Shown one piece after another: positions 46,001-54,221 of a stretch of 64,000 bases of DNA. The notes under the pieces are model-generated. The model saw only the letters and a program-made list of their open reading frames with translations. It was not told where the DNA came from and did not search any database. Position numbers and translations under genes: made by a program. How positions within the stretch are numbered: position 1 is the stretch's first letter; every line of letters begins with the position of its first letter. The stretch comes from an uncultured Saprospiraceae bacterium (lineage in GTDB: Bacteria > Bacteroidota > Bacteroidia > Chitinophagales > Saprospiraceae): positions 1 through 64,000 of the forward strand of contig CALFUQ010000095.1 of assembly GCA_937929885.1 (NCBI GenBank). The letters run 5' to 3'.

Positions 46001-46338
46001 TCAGTGATGTCGGCAACTTGTAAAATGAACTCTGCAACAGCCTTGGCATATAACCCTTTAGTCTCTTCACTCTTAACATTGCTAAACAAATCCTCTGATG
46101 CTCTCCTAAATCCATGTAAATGATAGAGTACCTTCTTATCGATAGCATACTTATTACCTAAGAATGCAACCTTAGAAAACATGGTGCTAAAATGAATCCC
46201 GTCTTTTTCTATCAGCTGCTCTATGCAAAATTTAAATATTCTATCAACTTCCTTGCAATAGTCTAGTAGACTAAGATTTGAGTCAGAATAAATCGAGTAT
46301 AATTTATTCAGTAATAATTTTGCAAGTGGCTTATCCAT
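43021..46338 (-). CDS. Dna2-like nuclease-helicase (PD-(D/E)XK plus SF1B/UPF1-like helicase)
   Basis: This 1105-residue protein has a RecB/Cas4-type nuclease module at about residues 335-410: GIQGRLDLLRHDEGG (motif D), IVELKSGKAFR (ExK) and HYVQTLLYDLL (QxxxY). The C-terminal 430 residues are a superfamily 1 helicase with Walker A LLWGPPGTGKTSIM (about 698), DEAS box IIIDEASQLLEP (about 817), GDHKQLPAVV, and NVALTRAKEQLILVG near the end. The order nuclease-then-helicase is that of eukaryotic Dna2. I see no Cys cluster around the nuclease motifs, so the Fe-S cluster of Dna2/Cas4 appears absent. The first 300 residues match nothing I know. It probably processes DNA ends or flaps in repair. Confidence 0.87.
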   Translation of the reverse strand: MDKPLAKLLLNKLYSIYSDSNLSLLDYCKEVDRIFKFCIEQLIEKDGIHFSTMFSKVAFLGNKYAIDKKVLYHLHGFRRASEDLFSNVKSEETKGLYAKAVAEFILQVADITEIADWKAILDVSLVIRKKDELKSFISHAEILVLDVDLEEHLIKGYTTITPHEKVVARYNIPHKNEIYTKSIRSIVKLGALPINFYLHEIEVDQDGYFIPGIIVIEPSYLVDVTAVAEAYKQDASMTRISLLRRFLPSAFSTPLLVGNIANHMLDELVADPTMEFSEIKKQLFQLHPLLFAMYDNAKIIELISDLKLHYSNLKKVISNDFVSQGITHSNTYLEPAFYSPSYGIQGRLDLLRHDEGGSKATIVELKSGKAFRANVYGLSEKHYVQTLLYDLLIKSALDKKILVDSYILYSKESDQSLRYAPAVKLKQKESIRIRNEIIVYNKSLEQLDNDKIHNILDFIKVDKFKKISGFEKRDVEQFEKNYGQLDAKEKSYFNHFTAFIAREQRLSKIGQQQINYINGLSGIWENTIEEKKENFNILNDLEITSNLTDDAVPQLVFKKSKLTMKLSNFRVGDIGVLYPELGSPQSALHTQVFKCTLLENNDNEVVVRLRSKQKNYSIFRKHKYWHIDHDTLDTGYTKMTRSLFEFSSSIKRKRDLWLTRIQPNKTTNNEYQLSDEMTAEQKQIMGEILDSEDYYLLWGPPGTGKTSIMVKHLVAYLFENTSENLLLLAYTNKAVDEICQALVAISSAFKDRFIRVGSRYSISEEFIDNLLDESIRNVSNRKDLRAVLESKRIYVGTVSSMLGKTELFDLISFDRIIIDEASQLLEPILVGFLTRFSKVVLIGDHKQLPAVVRQSKLEAKVNDDRLIDLGLTNMSNSLFERLYLRCLSQGWDWAIGQLTHQGRMHQDIMEFPNDNFYDGNLKTIDKVTRLRESLALKPTGEYPQLASDRLIFIDAKVDEHDLQIKTNHDEAEKVAKLIKNLQILFEKNGCLKDRSVGVITPFRAQIANIQSRLKGHGIDESMVVIDTVERFQGGAKDVIIISFCMNQINQLNRMISLSSEGIDRKLNVALTRAKEQLILVGNEKILSVNPVYRELIAACSRVEIT

Positions 46339-46340
46339 CT

Positions 46341-47459
46341 TTACCCAAGATTATCATTTATTATTTCTTGAGTAATTTTTTCTAATCTTATTTCAGTGTT
46401 TTCTTTAGAAATGAAATCTGGAGCTGATAGATAAAGAGGATATACTTTACTTAATCCTAGTTTAGAAATTTCAGTTTTTCTCAATTCATTTAAGGCACAT
46501 ATAGCTACAACTTTTTTATTTTCTTCTGATGCCAATTTGCAAACGCCACTTATCAGTTTACCATTTAAAGTCTGATTATCTAGTTTACCTTCACCCGTAA
46601 TAACAAGGTCAGCTTCACAAATGGATTTTCTAATTTGGAGTTTATCAATCATATATTCTATTCCAGACTTTTTAATAGCTCCTAAAAAAACCATTGCTCC
46701 ATATCCTACTCCACCTGCAGCACCGGCGCCAGGATACAGGTGATATTCGGACTTAGTTTTCGCGCTTACTAATTTGACAATATTTTTTGCTCCAGCTTCG
46801 AGGAGATCAAGTTCTTTTGCGCTAGCTCCTTTTTGTTTCCCGTAAGTATACGTTGCTCCTCCATCTCCCAACAGAATATTATCTACATCAGTAACAACCT
46901 TAAACTTTATGTTTTCAAATAGGTTGTAATTAGGTTCAAACCTTGACACAGAATTTAAATCCTTACCTACTGGTTGTACCAATTGTTGTTCTTGATTATA
47001 AAACTTGCAAGATAATGCAGCTGCCATCCCAACCCCAAGATCATTAGTAGCTGAGCCTCCTATTAATAGATCAATTGAGTCTGGTTTAAACTCCAAGGCT
47101 TTCAATATTTGAAGCCCAAAGCCATAAGTAGAAGTATAAAAACAATTACGCTCACTGGAATTCAAGAGACCAAGACCGCATGTTTGTGCTAGTTCAATTA
47201 CTATATGATTAGATGATGGGAAGTGCAGAAAATCTGCTTCAATTGGTCTTAAAAGTGAATCTAGAGAACAATGTGAGATAATATCAGCATTTAAGCCAGT
47301 CGCGAGCGCATTTAAAGACCCTTCACCACCATCAGCTAGTTCTATACAGGTAATCTTAGCTTTGGGAAACTTTTTACTGATAATCTGGCTTATTATATAT
47401 GAAAGCTCATCAGAAGACAGGCTGTCCTTAAAACTATCACTACATATAACAATATTCAT
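46341..47459 (-). CDS. Glycerate kinase
   Basis: This 372-residue protein is of the GlxK/GarK type and phosphorylates glycerate. Motifs are NIVICSDSFKDSLSSDELSY, CIELADGGEGSLNALA, DLLIGGSATNDLGVGMAAAL, VVTDVDNILLGDGGATYTYG, LYPGAGAAGGVGYGAMVFLG and DLVITGEGKLDNQTLNGK. All match the family in order. It lies 2 bp upstream of the nuclease-helicase start, so the two are co-transcribed although functionally unrelated. Confidence 0.92.
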   Translation of the reverse strand: MNIVICSDSFKDSLSSDELSYIISQIISKKFPKAKITCIELADGGEGSLNALATGLNADIISHCSLDSLLRPIEADFLHFPSSNHIVIELAQTCGLGLLNSSERNCFYTSTYGFGLQILKALEFKPDSIDLLIGGSATNDLGVGMAAALSCKFYNQEQQLVQPVGKDLNSVSRFEPNYNLFENIKFKVVTDVDNILLGDGGATYTYGKQKGASAKELDLLEAGAKNIVKLVSAKTKSEYHLYPGAGAAGGVGYGAMVFLGAIKKSGIEYMIDKLQIRKSICEADLVITGEGKLDNQTLNGKLISGVCKLASEENKKVVAICALNELRKTEISKLGLSKVYPLYLSAPDFISKENTEIRLEKITQEIINDNLG

Positions 47460-47643
47460 TGGTTGAATCTAAAACTCCCTATAATTCAGGCACTTAAATA
47501 AATTAAAATTTCTTATATAAGCTTTATATATTTGTAAACTAAAGCAATTTTCATTATTAAACTTTACAAGGAGTTAGCTTAGATAATTTTTTCTGAGCCA
47601 TAACTGCTCCTCATTTAATTAACATTAAAAAAACATACGAATT

Positions 47644-49050
47644 ATGTCTATCAACTTATTAGATATGCTCAAAGACCAGGTTGGCGGTGAACTAGGAAGC
47701 CAAGCTGCAAAATTTTTGGGTGAATCAGAATCCAATGTCGGTTCGGCATTAGCAAATATTTTCCCTTCCATACTTGGAAGTGTGATTGATAAAGGGAGTT
47801 CGGAAGCTGGTGCAGGAGAATTAATGAACGTATTAAAAGATGCTGATACTAGCGTTCTTGGAAATATAGGTGGATTATTTGGTGGCGGTGCTGGAGCTGT
47901 CAATGGATTACTTAACGGTGGATCTGGGATATTATCATTCTTAATGGGTAACAAGATAGGTGGTGTCGTGGACATACTAATGAAAGTTACTGGCATGAAA
48001 TCAAGTGCTACTTCTTCTCTGATAAAAATGGCTGCGCCATTTGTAATCAGTATGATAAGTAAGCAAGTGAGAAGTGGTGGTCTTAATGCTGGCGGTCTTA
48101 TGGACATGCTTAAAGGTCAAAAAGCTCATGTATCTTCTGCTCTTCCATCTGGAATGGCTGGTGCTTTAGGACTTAGTGGATTTGATGGTGGTAACATTGC
48201 AGACAGAGTAGCAGGTGCAGCAAGTGGTGCAGTAGATACTGTGAGTGATACAGGTAAAAAAGTTGTAGGTGGTGCTAAGGACCTTGCTGGAGGCACCTTA
48301 GATGCTGGTAAGAAAGTTGTTGGAGGAGTAGCTGATGTTGCAGGAGATGTAGGAGGAGCTGCAGTTAAAACTGGAGGAGGATTATTAAAGTGGTTACTAC
48401 CTGCTTTCTTAGGGCTTTTAGCTTTAGGATGGTTTGGAAGTAGAGGATGTAATACTGGAGTAGATGCCTTAGATGATATGGCAGCTAAGACTAAAGACAT
48501 GACTGAGAATGTAGTTGATAAGACTGCTGGAGCTGTCGGTGATGTAGCGAATGCTGCAGGTGATATGGCTGAAGGTGCAGTAGATGCTATTGGAGGAGTA
48601 TTTGGAAATATAAATGAAGCGGCAAAAGCGGCAATGGATAAGATCTCTTTCGCAGCAGGATCAGCGGGTGCTCAGATGAAGGACTTCATTGATGGAGGAT
48701 TTAAAGGAGATGGAAAAGTAACTTTCAAGAATTTGACATTTAGTTCTGGTTCGGCAACTATTGCTGGAGAATCAGGAGCAGAGGTTGATAATTTCGCATC
48801 TATCCTTAAAGCTTATCCAGATTTAAAAATAAATGTAGATGGATATACTGATAGCTCAGGTGATGCTGCTAAAAATGTAACATTGTCAGAGTCAAGAGCG
48901 GTATCCGTGAAAAACAGATTAGTTGCAGCGGGAATCGATGCATCTAGAATCGCAACAAAAGGTTATGGAGCAGCTAATCCAGTAGCACCTAACGATACTC
49001 CTGAAGGAATGGCACAAAATAGAAGAATTGAGGTTACAATTATGAAATAA
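47644..49050 (+). CDS. DUF937 - OmpA C-terminal domain protein
   Basis: This 468-residue protein starts with a DUF937-type region (MSINLLDMLKDQVGGELGSQ) of Gly/Ala/Ser-rich helices to about residue 165. A long low-complexity stretch with repeated pieces follows (DTGKKVVGGAKDLAGGTLDA, GKKVVGGVADVAGDVGG). One membrane helix comes next (LLKWLLPAFLGLLALGWFG, about 245-263), then another Ala/Gly/Asp-rich repeat. The C-terminal 110 residues are an OmpA peptidoglycan-binding domain (LKINVDGYTDSSGDAAKNVT, SRAVSVKNRLVAAGIDASRI, NRRIEVTI). It probably tethers to peptidoglycan. A strong terminator follows. Confidence 0.85.
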   Translation: MSINLLDMLKDQVGGELGSQAAKFLGESESNVGSALANIFPSILGSVIDKGSSEAGAGELMNVLKDADTSVLGNIGGLFGGGAGAVNGLLNGGSGILSFLMGNKIGGVVDILMKVTGMKSSATSSLIKMAAPFVISMISKQVRSGGLNAGGLMDMLKGQKAHVSSALPSGMAGALGLSGFDGGNIADRVAGAASGAVDTVSDTGKKVVGGAKDLAGGTLDAGKKVVGGVADVAGDVGGAAVKTGGGLLKWLLPAFLGLLALGWFGSRGCNTGVDALDDMAAKTKDMTENVVDKTAGAVGDVANAAGDMAEGAVDAIGGVFGNINEAAKAAMDKISFAAGSAGAQMKDFIDGGFKGDGKVTFKNLTFSSGSATIAGESGAEVDNFASILKAYPDLKINVDGYTDSSGDAAKNVTLSESRAVSVKNRLVAAGIDASRIATKGYGAANPVAPNDTPEGMAQNRRIEVTIMK

Positions 49051-49072
49051 GTAACTTCTTAGAAACATACTT

Positions 49073-49105
49073 AAAAGCCCGCTTGCAGACGCAAGTGGGC
49101 TTTTT
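49073..49105 (+). terminator. Terminator of the DUF937-OmpA gene
   Basis: AAAGCCCGCTTGC and GCAAGTGGGCTTT pair (one wobble) around AGAC, followed by T-rich sequence. Confidence 0.9.
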
Positions 49106-49177
49106 ATTTTTAGTGTAATTGCAACTAATAAGAAAAATTTTATGCTACCTTTTAGTTACTTCATTAAATAGCTAAAC

Positions 49178-50428
49178 TTGAATCGAAGCATAGGTGTTTT
49201 ATTGTTTTTATTGGTTTGGAGCTTAACTCCGATAAGTGCTCAACCTATAGGCACTGATCTTCTAGGAGAAAAAGACCAAATTGAAATACCATTTGATTAT
49301 ACCCAAGGATTCATCTTAGTTGATATTGAAATCGACAAAACATTACCTCTCAAGTTTATATTCGATACTGGAGCTGAGCATACGATCATGTTTCATAAGA
49401 TTATGGCAGATCTTATCAATATGGATTATTCCAAAAAGATAAAAATCCTTGGCTCAGACATAAGCAATGATGTACATGCATTGATAGCGAGGAATATTTA
49501 TATCGACCTCAAAAAAGGTGAAACCGTAACTAGAGATATACTGGTTTTAGAAGATGAGATTTCTAAATTACGAGAAACGATAGGAGAAGAGATCAGCGGC
49601 ATTCTAGGGACGAGCATGTTTAAGGGCATGGTGCTAACCATAGATTATAGAAAGAAGAAAATAACTATTACGCATCCCGATAAATTTGTAGCTCCAGACA
49701 AAAAAAAGGGCTTTACAGAATTTGATCTAACAGTAATTCATAATAAAGCATATTTAAAAACTCCAGTCCATTTACAAAATGGCAATGTTTATAATTCTAC
49801 GTTGCTATTGGATACTGGTGCAGCTATACCGCTTCTAATACACACTAATACAGATAGCAGTTTGGTGTTACCTGATTTTGTGATTGATGGCCGATTAGGA
49901 TACGGATTAGGAGGCCCTATAAAAGGTTTTTTAGGTAAGGTTAAGCGTTTAAATCTAAGTCCTTATAAATTCGATTTTGTACTTACTTCTTTCCAGGATA
50001 TTGATCTTGTCGCTTATGAAGATGCTTTGATAGTCAGGAATGGAATTTTGGGAAATAAGTTACTATCACGATTTCATGTGATTATTGATTTCTTTAGTAA
50101 AAAGCTATATCTCAAATCACATAAGAAGTACAATGATGATTTTAAATATGATCTGAGTGGTCTAGAGATAGTAGCGTTAGGCAAAGATTTTAAAACTTTC
50201 GAAGTAAAGTTCGTACTGCCGAATAGCCCTACATCTGAAGTAGATATTAGACCAGGGGATAAAATCATAAAAATAGGTTGGTTAAAATCTAAGCACTATA
50301 CGTTAGAAAAATTGGTAAAAAAGCTAGAATCAAGACCAGGTAAACGTATTAAGCTAAAAATTGATAGAAATGGAGAGATTTTGACAAAAAAATTCTGTTT
50401 GAGAGATCTCCTCCTGCAAAACAGCTAG
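49178..50428 (+). CDS. Secreted retropepsin-like aspartyl protease with PDZ domain
   Basis: This 416-residue protein has a signal peptide after a TTG start (MNRSIGVLLFLLVWSLTPIS). It has two aspartyl-protease lobes, each with a D-T-G site: FIFDTGAEHTIM at about residue 65 and LLLDTGAAIPLLI at about 212. The last 90 residues look like a PDZ domain (EVKFVLPNSPTSEVDIRPGD, GKRIKLKIDRNGE). Two D-T-G sites in one chain allow a pepsin-like pair without dimerisation. Substrates are unknown; periplasmic or surface location is inferred. Confidence 0.85.
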   Translation: MNRSIGVLLFLLVWSLTPISAQPIGTDLLGEKDQIEIPFDYTQGFILVDIEIDKTLPLKFIFDTGAEHTIMFHKIMADLINMDYSKKIKILGSDISNDVHALIARNIYIDLKKGETVTRDILVLEDEISKLRETIGEEISGILGTSMFKGMVLTIDYRKKKITITHPDKFVAPDKKKGFTEFDLTVIHNKAYLKTPVHLQNGNVYNSTLLLDTGAAIPLLIHTNTDSSLVLPDFVIDGRLGYGLGGPIKGFLGKVKRLNLSPYKFDFVLTSFQDIDLVAYEDALIVRNGILGNKLLSRFHVIIDFFSKKLYLKSHKKYNDDFKYDLSGLEIVALGKDFKTFEVKFVLPNSPTSEVDIRPGDKIIKIGWLKSKHYTLEKLVKKLESRPGKRIKLKIDRNGEILTKKFCLRDLLLQNS

Positions 50429-50499
50429 ATTTCCCTAAATCCCCCTAATTACAAGGATTTTCTCTTAAAAATTATCTTTCTATTTAAGTAGAATAGTTC

Positions 50500-50507
50500 T
50501 ATTTTTG
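50500..50507 (+). promoter_or_regulatory. -7 box for rplU-rpmA
   Basis: TATTTTTG matches TAnnTTTG and lies 35 bp before the rplU start codon. The upstream TTTC at 50477 is a weak -33 candidate. Confidence 0.55.
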
Positions 50508-50542
50508 CAGACCATTTTAAATACGTATCAAATACAGAAGAA

Positions 50543-50854
50543 ATGTACGCAATAGTAAATATCGCTGGTCAACAGTTTAAAGTAGAAAAAGACGCAGAAA
50601 TTTTCGTTCATCAGCTTAATGCTTCTGAAGGTGACAAGGTGTCTTTTGACGAAGTATTACTTGTAGGTAGTGATAACAGTACAACTGTAGGTACTCCTAA
50701 TGTGGGTGGTGCTTCAGTGAGCGCTACAGTACTTAACCATCAGAAAGGCGATAAGGTAGTAGTATTCAAGAAAAAGAGAAGAAAAGGATACGCAGTAAAA
50801 AATGGACACAGACAATCTTTTACTAAGATCAAAATAGATTCAATTACAGCATAA
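50543..50854 (+). CDS. rplU: 50S ribosomal protein L21
   Basis: This 103-residue ribosomal protein is recognised by YAIVNIAGQQFKVEKDAEIF, SFDEVLLVGSDN, VSATVLNHQKGDKVVVFKKK and RRKGYAVKNGHRQSFTKIKI. Length is normal and there is no C-terminal extension. It is followed after 28 bp by the L27 gene, the usual pair. Confidence 0.97.
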   Translation: MYAIVNIAGQQFKVEKDAEIFVHQLNASEGDKVSFDEVLLVGSDNSTTVGTPNVGGASVSATVLNHQKGDKVVVFKKKRRKGYAVKNGHRQSFTKIKIDSITA

Positions 50855-50882
50855 GCTGTTGAAAAAATAAAATCATCAAATC

Positions 50883-51527
50883 ATGGCACATAAGAAAGGA
50901 GTCGGTAGTACGGATAATGGAAGAGATAGTAATAGTAAAAGACTTGGCGTAAAACTATTTGGCGGTCAAGTAGCTAGAGCTGGTAATATCATTATCAGAC
51001 AGCGAGGAACAAAGTTTCATCCTGGACTAAATGTAGGTATGGGTAAAGACCACACACTATTTGCTTTGATTGATGGTACAGTTACTTTTAAGAAGAAAAG
51101 ACTTAACAGGACGTTTGTAAATATCCTACCTGTAGATGGAGCAGCAGAAGCAGCACCAAAACCAAAGTCAGCTCCAAAAACAGAAGCAGCACCTAAGGCA
51201 GCAGCTCCTACGCCGCAAGAAGAAGCTCCTGTAGAAGTAAAAGCCGCTCCTGTAGCTCCTGCTGCAGATGCTAAGCCTGATGATATGAAAAAAATCGAGG
51301 GTGTTGGACCAAAAATTGCTGAAATATTGACTAATGCTGGTTATACAACTTTTGCACTATTAGCTAAAGCTGACCCTGCTAAAATTAAAGAGTCTTTACT
51401 AGAAGCTGGGCCAAGATATAAAATGCACGACCCTACTACATGGCCAGAGCAAGCACAACTAGCAGCTGATGGAAAGTGGGATGAGTTACAAGAGTTGCAA
51501 GATAGATTAGACGGAGGTAAAGCATAA
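50883..51527 (+). CDS. rpmA: 50S ribosomal protein L27 with C-terminal helix-hairpin-helix extension
   Basis: Residues 1-85 are a normal L27 ([60 protein letters not shown]). Instead of ending there, the frame continues through an Ala/Pro/Lys linker (about 90-138). A compact domain follows: [20 protein letters not shown] is a helix-hairpin-helix, then [20 protein letters not shown] and [14 protein letters not shown]. Total length is 214, against about 85-90 in most bacteria. The frame is unbroken, so this is a real fusion. The tail could bind rRNA or DNA. Confidence 0.95.
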   Translation: MAHKKGVGSTDNGRDSNSKRLGVKLFGGQVARAGNIIIRQRGTKFHPGLNVGMGKDHTLFALIDGTVTFKKKRLNRTFVNILPVDGAAEAAPKPKSAPKTEAAPKAAAPTPQEEAPVEVKAAPVAPAADAKPDDMKKIEGVGPKIAEILTNAGYTTFALLAKADPAKIKESLLEAGPRYKMHDPTTWPEQAQLAADGKWDELQELQDRLDGGKA

Positions 51528-51607
51528 GCTTTTATCTTTTCTTAATCTTTACTTTTTCAATAGATTTTCTTTGGAATTTAAGTCTTGTTTATTAACAAGC
51601 CTTAAAG

Positions 51608-52360
51608 TTATATTGCCTCTAATTCACTTAGAGCAATCCAGCCTACTTCTTTGTCTATTAGCTCTACTTTGTAGTAATCTTCGATTTGGTCTAGCAGCTT
51701 CACTTTTATTCCTTCTGATAGATTTAATAGTAATTCGCTTTGTGGACTAGCTCCAGTAAGTAGTGACGCACTATTGTTTATGACCACTGCATGAGTTGCG
51801 TTTCTTTCTATATTATATTTTGTTGTGCCAGCTAATATGCTAAAGAGCAATATGCTAACTAAGATTATTAAACTGTAGAATGCCGTTTTCTTATTAGAAA
51901 GTGATTTGCCAAGGAACCAAAAGCCTAAAGCTATAGCAATCAATATTAACAGGATAATTTGCAATGATGCCCATCCTCCAGAACTCATACTTGTAACTAC
52001 TGTATGCCAGTAACGACTTAAGAAAAAATCCTGAATAAGAGTTAAAGGAGTCTCTATTTGCTTATTAGCAAATTTGAGGTTTTGTAGAAGCAATTTATTA
52101 CTGTTATCAATTTTTAATCCTCGCTCATAATTTAATACTGCCTTACCTAGCTGATTATTTTTAAGGTAAGCGTTTCCAAGATTTAAATAAAGATCTACAG
52201 ACTCTTGTTGAGTTGATAATATCTCCTCGTACAATGAGATAGCTTTACCATAATCAGATTGATTGTATGCATTATTAGCTTGTAAGAATTGATCTTCTTG
52301 GGCTAATACAGGCCCTAGGAATAATGAAAAGAAGCAAAAAATAAATAAGAACCTCTGCAT
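51608..52360 (-). CDS. BatE-like TPR protein with membrane helices and SH3-like domain
   Basis: This 250-residue protein has a signal peptide (MQRFLFIFCFFSLFLGPVLAQ). Two to three TPR units follow (AYNQSDYGKAISLYEEILST, NLGNAYLKNNQLGKAVLNYE), then two membrane helices (about 130-150, 160-178). The C-terminus is a bacterial SH3-like segment (SEGIKVKLLDQIEDYYKVEL, EVGWIALSELEAI). This matches BatE proteins of Bacteroidota, usually found with bat/VWA genes; here it follows the OstA-like gene by 6 bp. Confidence 0.82.
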   Translation of the reverse strand: MQRFLFIFCFFSLFLGPVLAQEDQFLQANNAYNQSDYGKAISLYEEILSTQQESVDLYLNLGNAYLKNNQLGKAVLNYERGLKIDNSNKLLLQNLKFANKQIETPLTLIQDFFLSRYWHTVVTSMSSGGWASLQIILLILIAIALGFWFLGKSLSNKKTAFYSLIILVSILLFSILAGTTKYNIERNATHAVVINNSASLLTGASPQSELLLNLSEGIKVKLLDQIEDYYKVELIDKEVGWIALSELEAI

Positions 52361-52366
52361 CGTTTG

Positions 52367-54178
52367 CTATTTGAGATCAAATATACTCAACGGTCTGTTT
52401 GTATAGTACCATTTGAAACCATCTAATTTCATTTTTGAATCAGATAACTTATCTAAGGGAGACATAGTGCTCGCAGGGTTAGTTAAAAATCTGATATCGG
52501 ATATTTTATTTTCTTCGAACAAGACTAAAATTTTATTACAAAGGGATTTATTCATACCAATGTATGCGTCGTTTTCATCTTGCATAAAATAAATCGATTC
52601 GGAATTTCCTTCCAAAATCATATCACTTAATTTCCCGCCTATAAAATTTGCAAATACATTTTGACCTTTCATTTGATTATAAATAGCATCAGAATTTTCA
52701 TTAATAACAAATCCATTATTGAAAATTTTGAGAGAATCAATCTCATGATTCCCTAATATTATCTTGATTGTATCACCTGTCATCTGAGTAGAATCAGACC
52801 AGAGTATAGGATCATCGTATAAAACAAAAAGAGAATCAGAAGCGCTATAGGTTAAGGAGTCACAGACAGCTTGCAGGTCCTCTTTAAAGATCTTTACATT
52901 CTCGTAGGCATTGAAAATATCCTTAGACCCAAGGCTATCAGTTACCGTTAATGACACCAACGTATCAGCTACCAAGAACAAGGTATCACCTAGCATTAAA
53001 GACTCAAGGCGTGGCCTAGCTTTTGTACCAAATGCTTTGACATAATTTTCTGTATCGCTGTAGTACATATCATCACAATAGATCTTGATATTTTGTACGG
53101 TATCTTCCCACACCACATTCCCAAATGCATGACCTAAGTCCAGAGAATCATTATACTCTATACCTTCTGCTATTAACTTAGTATCGTCTTCGTAAATTTC
53201 TGTTTTACCAGAGGTAGTAACCGATTCCGTTTTACCGTTGTAATTTATTACATCGGATGCAACTTCCTTTTGGCCATCTTTATAAAAGGCATCTCCTGTT
53301 AATCGAGTTGTTTCATCTTTCTCATTATAAACAATCTTTACTGCTGTCGCCTCTTTCTTTCCTTCAAAATATTTGGCATTCCCTTCTAGAATTACATCTC
53401 CTACTCCACCCTCATAGAAAATCTGGTCTGCTGTTGCCCGTTTAGCTCCACTGATATATTGAGCGTTATCCTCAAACAAAGCACTTTTTTGTGGGACTAA
53501 ATAGTATCCACTTTCACAATAGATTTCTGAGTTATTATCAGTAACAATAGTAGGGCCTAGAAAAGTCGCTTTCTCTTCTTCCATTGAATAGGTAAGGGTG
53601 TCTGTACTTACTGTCAGATCTTCGTCAATAATTTTTACCTCCTTAGCAAAATAGGCTACCTTTTCATTGACGTAATAAATTCCTCTCTTGCTACTTAATT
53701 TAGTATTTCCCTTCGTTAAAATGCCTCCATCAGTATAGGTGGCTTTCTTAGTTCCAAGATTGTATTTTAAGTAGTTTGTATTAAGCTTTTCCTTCCCGTT
53801 AATCAATATAACTTGCCCAAATAGTTCTGCCTGCTTTGACCCACTCTCATAACTCAAAGAATCACAATAAGTTTGAATAGTATCGTTTTGTAAAATGATC
53901 ACGTTACCATATGCAACTAGATGCTCCTTATTGACAATAATGGCCGTATCACAAAACATAAAAGTGCTGTCCTGATACAATCTTATATCACCTTTTAATG
54001 AATCGATTTCATTTCCATCTACTCGTGTATGGACCATACTCTCTGCACTTTTAATATTTACCTTTTGATTGTCTGAGCTAGTGGTATCTATTTCAGTTTG
54101 ACAAGATACACCTACAGCACTACCCAATAGAATAGATAATGAAAGTAAAATTAGGTAAGCGTATTTCTTTAGTAACAT
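52367..54178 (-). CDS. OstA-like (LptA/LptD N-terminal-like) protein
   Basis: This 603-residue exported protein has an N-terminal signal (YLILLSLSILLGSAVGVSCQ). It is built from the beta-jellyroll repeats of the OstA/LptA family: DIRLYQDSTFMFCDTAIIVN, LVAYGNVIILQNDTIQTYCD, LFGQVILINGKEKLNTNYLK, and about six further repeats. LptA forms the bridge that carries lipopolysaccharide to the outer membrane; Bacteroidota have this longer version. It lies 6 bp upstream of the BatE-like gene. A role in LPS export is inferred from the fold. Confidence 0.87.
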   Translation of the reverse strand: MLLKKYAYLILLSLSILLGSAVGVSCQTEIDTTSSDNQKVNIKSAESMVHTRVDGNEIDSLKGDIRLYQDSTFMFCDTAIIVNKEHLVAYGNVIILQNDTIQTYCDSLSYESGSKQAELFGQVILINGKEKLNTNYLKYNLGTKKATYTDGGILTKGNTKLSSKRGIYYVNEKVAYFAKEVKIIDEDLTVSTDTLTYSMEEEKATFLGPTIVTDNNSEIYCESGYYLVPQKSALFEDNAQYISGAKRATADQIFYEGGVGDVILEGNAKYFEGKKEATAVKIVYNEKDETTRLTGDAFYKDGQKEVASDVINYNGKTESVTTSGKTEIYEDDTKLIAEGIEYNDSLDLGHAFGNVVWEDTVQNIKIYCDDMYYSDTENYVKAFGTKARPRLESLMLGDTLFLVADTLVSLTVTDSLGSKDIFNAYENVKIFKEDLQAVCDSLTYSASDSLFVLYDDPILWSDSTQMTGDTIKIILGNHEIDSLKIFNNGFVINENSDAIYNQMKGQNVFANFIGGKLSDMILEGNSESIYFMQDENDAYIGMNKSLCNKILVLFEENKISDIRFLTNPASTMSPLDKLSDSKMKLDGFKWYYTNRPLSIFDLK

Positions 54179-54221
54179 CTAAATTAAAACGGACGTGAAG
54201 GAAGTGGTGTTGTTAATTTTT

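Noticed and set aside
43021-46338. Large nuclease-helicase as part of a phage-defence system
   Set aside because: Neighbours are queE and glycerate kinase; no methylase, effector or mobile element is present.
47625-48500. Long antisense frames of 160 and 124 codons, Pro/Ser-rich
   Set aside because: They are opposite the Gly/Ala-rich DUF937-OmpA gene and result from its codon bias.
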